NCBI GenBank assembly: GCA_016222825.1
Contig: JACRQF010000019.1
Coordinates: forward strand, 1 to 64,000
Source: Verrucomicrobiota bacterium
GTDB lineage: Bacteria > Verrucomicrobiota > Verrucomicrobiia > CAIQCK01
Direction: 5' to 3'
DNA: 64,000 nt
The stretch's first letter is position 1. Each line of letters starts with the position of its first letter. This document shows positions 59,944 through 64,000 of this stretch, piece after piece. The position numbers and the translations under genes were made by a program. The notes under the pieces were generated by a model. The model searched no databases. It was given only the letters and a program-made list of their open reading frames with translations, and had not been told where the DNA came from.

Positions 59944-62900
59944 ATGATCCAGTGGATGTTAAAGAAGATTTTCGGTGACAAGAACCAGCGGGAGTTGAAG
60001 AAGCTCTGGCCGGTCGTTCACCGCATCAACGAAATCGAAAAGCAGTTTCAGTCGCTCAGCGACGACGGACTGCGCGCCAAGACGCAGGAGTTCAAGGCGC
60101 GGATCGAGACGGAACGCGAGACGCGCGGCATCAACAAGCTGCTGGCGGAGGCGCGGCAGCTTCAGGCCGACCTGCGCAGCGACGACGCGAAGCCGGTTTA
60201 CCGCAAGGCACACCAAATCGAGCAGGGAATCCTCAGCGAGTTGCTGCCGGAAGCGTTCGCGGCGGTGAAGAACGCCTGCCGCCGGTTGTGGGGGCAGGAC
60301 ATCATGGTCCGCGGCCACGCGATCAAGTGGGAGATGATCCCGTTCGATGTGCAGCTCATCGGCGGCATGATGCTGCACAATGGGCGCATCTCGGAAATGG
60401 CGACCGGCGAAGGCAAGACGCTCGTGGCAACGCTGCCGCTCTACCTCAACGCCCTCACCGGCAAAGGCGCGCATCTCGTCACGGTGAACGACTACCTCGC
60501 CGCGCGCGACAGCGAGTGGATGGGCGCGGTCTATCGTTTTCTCGGCTTGACGGTCGGCTGCATCCAGCACGACCAGCCGCCGCCGCTGCGCCGCCAGCAA
60601 TACCAGTGCGACATCACCTACGGCACGAACTCCGAGTTCGGCTTCGACTACCTCCGCGACAACGGCATGGCCACGTCGCTGGAGGACCAGGTGCAGCGCG
60701 GGCATTTCTACGCGATCGTGGACGAGGTGGACTCGATTCTCATTGACGAGGCGCGCACGCCGCTGATCATCAGCGGCCCGGCGGTCGCGTCGTCGAACAT
60801 CCAGATTTATCAGCAATACCGGCCGCAAGTGGCCGACCTCGTGCGGGCGCAGACGATGCTTTGCAACCGGCTTGTCAGCGAGGCGCAGCAGATTTTGGAG
60901 AAAGCCAAAGCCGCAACGCCCGGCAACGAAAATGAAGGCGCATCGGGCCAGGCCGGCCGGCTCCTCTGGAAGGTCAAGCAGGGCATGCCGACCAACAAGC
61001 AGCTCACACATCTGATGGAAGATCCGGAGATGCGGAAGCTGATTGACAAGACCGAGTTGGAGCTGCACGCCGACCAGAAGAAGGAAGAACTCCACAGCCT
61101 CAAAGAGGAGCTGTTCTTCGCGATTGACGAGAAGGGCAACGAGGCCGATCTCACCACGAAGGGCCGCGAGTATCTCAGCAAGGATCCGGAATCGTTCGTG
61201 CTGCCCGATCTCGTCAACGTTTTCCACGACCTGGATCTGGACGCGTCGCTCCCGAAGGAAGAACGCGAGAAGCAGAAGGCGGCGGTGCAGCGGGCGTTCG
61301 ACGAGAAGAGCCAGCGCATGCACGCCATCAGCCAGTTGCTGCGCGCGTTCTGCGTCTATGAGAAGGACGTCGAATACGTCGTGCAGGAGGGCAAGGTCAT
61401 CATCGTGGACGAGTTCACCGGCCGCCTCATGCCAGGCCGGCGCTGGAGCGATGGTCTGCACCAGGCGGTGGAGGCGAAGGAAAACGTCTCGGTCGAACAG
61501 GAGAACCAGACACTCGCGACGATCACGATCCAGAATTATTTCCGCCTCTACGACAAACTCGGCGGCATGACCGGCACCGCCGACACCGAGGCAGCCGAGT
61601 TTCACGACATCTACAAGCTCGACGTCGCCGTCATCCCGACGAACCGTCCCTGCGCCCGCGACGATCACAACGACATCGTCTATAAGACGCGCCGCGAGAA
61701 ATACAACGCCATCGTCAGCGAGATCGAGGAGGAGCACAAGAAGGGTCGCCCCGTCCTCGTCGGCACCGTGAGCGTCGAGGCGAGCGAGTTGCTCTCGCGC
61801 ATGCTCAAGCGCACCGGCGTCGTTCACAACGTCCTCAACGCGAAGTATCACCAGATGGAGGCCGAGATCATCGCCCGCGCCGGCCAGCGCGGCGCCTGCA
61901 CCATCGCCACCAACATGGCCGGCCGCGGCACCGACATCAAACTTGGCCCCGGCGTGCCGGAGATCGGCGGCCTGCACGTCATCGGCACCGAGCGGCACGA
62001 GGCGCGGCGCATTGACCGGCAGCTCCGCGGCCGTTGCGCGCGCCAGGGCGATCCCGGCAGCAGCCGCTTCTACGTGTCGCTCGAAGACGACCTGATGCGT
62101 CTCTTCGGCAGCGGCCGCATCGCCAACATCATGGAGAAGGTCGGCATGAAGGAAGGCGAGCCGCTCGAGTCGCGCCTCCTGAACCGCTCCATCGAGACGG
62201 CGCAGAAGCGCGTCGAGCAGCACAACTACTCCATCCGCAAGCGCACGCTCGAATACGACGACGTGATGAACAAGCAGCGCGAGGTCATCTACGGTTTCCG
62301 CAACGAGGTGTTGCGCACCGAGAACCCGCGCACGATGATCTTCGAGGTCATCGAGGAAGTCATCGCCGACCGCGCCGAGAGCCATCTGCCCGCCGACAAA
62401 TCATTCGACGAGTGGGACGTGACCGGCCTCATCAACTGGGCCAATCTCACCTTCCCGCTCGGCCTGCGCCGGCAGCAGGTGGACCCGGTGTTGCAGCAGA
62501 CGAGCGGCAACAAGGACGAGAGCAGCGCCGCCGAGCGCATGGCGGCGTTCCTGATGGAGCGCGTGAAGAGCGCCTACGCCGCGAAGGAAGCGAACGAAGA
62601 CCCCGTCGGCCTCAAGACGCTGGAACGCTACGTCGTCCTGAACGCGATTGACCGCCTCTGGCAGGAACACCTCTACAACATGGACGCCCTGCGCACCGGC
62701 ATCGGCCTGCGCGCCTACGGCCAGCGCGACCCGCTGGTGGAATACAAGGGCGAGGCGTTCAAGTTGTTCGAGGAAATGCAGATCCAGGTCAAGACGGAGA
62801 TCGCCAGCAACACCTTCCGCTCCTCGACCACGCTTGCGGCGTTCGAGAAATTCCTCGCCGCACTGCCAAAGCAACTGCTGCACGCCCAGTCTGCCGCTTT

Positions 62901-63087
62901 CGGCGGAGCCGCCGCACCGTCCGCGCCGTCGCAGGGCCGTCCCGCGCAAGCCGTGCGCACCGACGCCGTCGAGGAAGCCATCGCCAACGTCGCCCGTCCC
63001 GTGCGCCGCGATGTGCGCAAGGTCGGCCCCAACGAGCCGTGCCCCTGCGGCAGCGGCAAGAAATTCAAGAAGTGCTGCGGGAAGTGA
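59944..63087 (+). CDS. secA: Protein translocase subunit SecA
   Basis: 1047 aa. NBD1 with Walker A (MATGEGKTLVATLPLYLNAL) and DEAD-type VDEVDSILIDEARTPLI; preprotein cross-linking domain with an inserted segment (about residues 290-420) that makes it longer than E. coli SecA (901); NBD2 with GTVSVEASELLSRML and ATNMAGRGTDIKLGPGVPEI; helical domains; C-terminal zinc-binding CPCGSGKKFKKCCGK. ATPase motor of the Sec export channel. The insertion is common in Verrucomicrobiota/Chlamydiae/Bacteroidetes SecA (family knowledge). Confidence 0.97.
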   Translation: MIQWMLKKIFGDKNQRELKKLWPVVHRINEIEKQFQSLSDDGLRAKTQEFKARIETERETRGINKLLAEARQLQADLRSDDAKPVYRKAHQIEQGILSELLPEAFAAVKNACRRLWGQDIMVRGHAIKWEMIPFDVQLIGGMMLHNGRISEMATGEGKTLVATLPLYLNALTGKGAHLVTVNDYLAARDSEWMGAVYRFLGLTVGCIQHDQPPPLRRQQYQCDITYGTNSEFGFDYLRDNGMATSLEDQVQRGHFYAIVDEVDSILIDEARTPLIISGPAVASSNIQIYQQYRPQVADLVRAQTMLCNRLVSEAQQILEKAKAATPGNENEGASGQAGRLLWKVKQGMPTNKQLTHLMEDPEMRKLIDKTELELHADQKKEELHSLKEELFFAIDEKGNEADLTTKGREYLSKDPESFVLPDLVNVFHDLDLDASLPKEEREKQKAAVQRAFDEKSQRMHAISQLLRAFCVYEKDVEYVVQEGKVIIVDEFTGRLMPGRRWSDGLHQAVEAKENVSVEQENQTLATITIQNYFRLYDKLGGMTGTADTEAAEFHDIYKLDVAVIPTNRPCARDDHNDIVYKTRREKYNAIVSEIEEEHKKGRPVLVGTVSVEASELLSRMLKRTGVVHNVLNAKYHQMEAEIIARAGQRGACTIATNMAGRGTDIKLGPGVPEIGGLHVIGTERHEARRIDRQLRGRCARQGDPGSSRFYVSLEDDLMRLFGSGRIANIMEKVGMKEGEPLESRLLNRSIETAQKRVEQHNYSIRKRTLEYDDVMNKQREVIYGFRNEVLRTENPRTMIFEVIEEVIADRAESHLPADKSFDEWDVTGLINWANLTFPLGLRRQQVDPVLQQTSGNKDESSAAERMAAFLMERVKSAYAAKEANEDPVGLKTLERYVVLNAIDRLWQEHLYNMDALRTGIGLRAYGQRDPLVEYKGEAFKLFEEMQIQVKTEIASNTFRSSTTLAAFEKFLAALPKQLLHAQSAAFGGAAAPSAPSQGRPAQAVRTDAVEEAIANVARPVRRDVRKVGPNEPCPCGSGKKFKKCCGK

Positions 63088-63132
63088 CGGATTGAACCGC
63101 AGCCGCTGACGCAAGGAAGCGGAAACCACGCC

Positions 63133-64000
63133 GTGCTGAAACTGCTGTTTAATGCCATCGCCTGCCCTGACCTCGCGCTGCCGCGGTTTCTCGCGGTCCT
63201 CACCGGCGCGTTGCTGGTGATCGCGTTCCCGAAGTTCGACCTCGGCTTCCTCACGTGGTTCGCGCTCATCCCGCTCTTCTACGCGGCGCGCGGACGCTCG
63301 GTGCGCGAAGGCTTCTGGATCGGCTGGCTCGCGGGCTTCGTGTTCTTCTTCTTCGTCTTCAACTGGATCCGGCACGTCACCTCCGCCGGCTGGCCGGCGC
63401 TGGAAGAAATCCTGGCCGTGCTGACGTGGGTGTGGGGTCAGGCGGTGGTCGCTTTGCTGGCCGGCTATCTCGCAATCTACTTCGGCGCGTGGGGCGCGGC
63501 GGTCGCGGCGGCAACGCGACGATTCGGCTCCGGCAGCATCGGCGCAAACCTCGCAATCATGTTCCTGCTCTCGGCGACGTGGGTGGCGCAGGAATGGCTG
63601 CGCGGCTGGGTCATCACCGGTTTCCCTTGGAACAAACTCGGCGACAGCCAGCACGCGAACTCCGGCGCGGCGCTCGGCCTCGCGCAGATCGCGGACATCA
63701 CCGGCGTCTATGGCATCTCGTTCATCCTCTGCCTCTTCAACCTCGGCATCGTGCTCACGGTCGAAAAATTTCGCCGCGACCGCGGCTTCGGCCGGCGTCC
63801 GCATATCGAGCTGTTCGTCGCGATAGGACTGGCGCTGCTGGCTTGGCAATACGGCATGCGCGCCGTGATGCGGCATCAGCCCGGAGGCGAACCGCTCACA
63901 GTCACGCTCATCCAGCCGAACATTCCGCAGGAGGTGAAGGAAGACAAGGCGCTCGCCGACTTCTCGCGCAAACAACTCCGCGACTTGACAGAAACTGCGA
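63133..64000 (+). CDS. lnt: Apolipoprotein N-acyltransferase, 3' end outside window
   Basis: 289 codons visible from GTG 63133 with AAGGA about 15 bases upstream; the frame is open to the right edge. N-terminal membrane region with about six spans (LAVLTGALLVIAFPKFDLGF, GFVFFFFVFNWIRHVTSAGW, WLRGWVITGFPWNKLGDSQ), then the start of the nitrilase-like catalytic domain (TVTLIQPNIPQEVK). Completes lipoprotein maturation in the inner membrane, which fits the lipoprotein cytochromes of this window. 45 bases after secA, so probably co-transcribed. Confidence 0.93.
   Translation, partial: MLKLLFNAIACPDLALPRFLAVLTGALLVIAFPKFDLGFLTWFALIPLFYAARGRSVREGFWIGWLAGFVFFFFVFNWIRHVTSAGWPALEEILAVLTWVWGQAVVALLAGYLAIYFGAWGAAVAAATRRFGSGSIGANLAIMFLLSATWVAQEWLRGWVITGFPWNKLGDSQHANSGAALGLAQIADITGVYGISFILCLFNLGIVLTVEKFRRDRGFGRRPHIELFVAIGLALLAWQYGMRAVMRHQPGGEPLTVTLIQPNIPQEVKEDKALADFSRKQLRDLTETA

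Noticed and set aside
59959..62385. 808-residue open frame on the minus strand antisense to secA
   Set aside because: Shadow of secA; composition and lack of motifs show it is not coding.

Overview
The window looks like a high-GC chromosome segment of a Verrucomicrobiota bacterium, probably near the Limisphaerales/Pedosphaera group. This rests on several family-level hints: a PEP-CTERM protein, T5SS/PEP-CTERM-associated repeat proteins, a long SecA with an insertion, DUF2934, collagen-like tail-fibre-type genes, many REP-like palindromes and heptamer repeats. No rRNA, tRNA, transposase, integrase or CRISPR array was found.

Layout. 1-12.0 kb (minus strand): two giant secreted repeat proteins (one runs off the left edge; the other carries two seven-bladed RCC1 propellers) flank a small module of a helical protein, a 21-bp repeat array and a collagen-like protein. 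12.2-20.6 kb (minus): a four-gene operon occurs twice in tandem. Each copy encodes an octaheme c-type cytochrome lipoprotein, a roughly 710-740 aa outer-membrane beta-barrel of MtrB/PioB type, a secreted SUMF1-fold protein without the catalytic cysteines of formylglycine-generating enzyme, and a 35-37 aa single-span membrane peptide. This is the most striking feature and looks like a porin-cytochrome electron conduit with new accessory parts. 21.1-31.0 kb (plus): a hemerythrin, a small cysteine-rich protein and an expanded phosphorelay (two complete histidine kinases, six stand-alone receiver proteins, a DUF2934 protein), with decayed kinase remnants. 31.3-32.3 kb: a PEP-CTERM propeller protein.

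32.4-43.9 kb (minus): a tightly overlapping complex I operon, nuoABCDHIJK, then an MrpD-like subunit, an 86 aa membrane protein, NuoL-, NuoM- and NuoN-type subunits and a micro-ORF. nuoEFG are absent and there are four antiporter-type subunits. A divergent polyferredoxin gene follows. 45-49 kb (minus): seven small, mostly membrane or repeat proteins separated by near-identical intergenic repeats. 49.1-51.0 kb: a second collagen-like/21-bp-array/helical-protein module with the same architecture as the first. 51-52.6 kb: small membrane proteins and REP DNA. 53-64 kb: housekeeping genes, namely split methionine synthase (two genes), a GH16 hydrolase, pgi, pyrE, secA and a right-truncated lnt.

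How it may work together (inference): complex I and the duplicated porin-cytochrome operons suggest a respiratory island able to pass electrons across the outer membrane. The hemerythrin and kinase/receiver array lie between them and could sense redox or oxygen. A recurrent palindrome related to CCTAGGGAAATTCCCTTGG lies in several intergenic gaps of this island and may be a shared regulator site.
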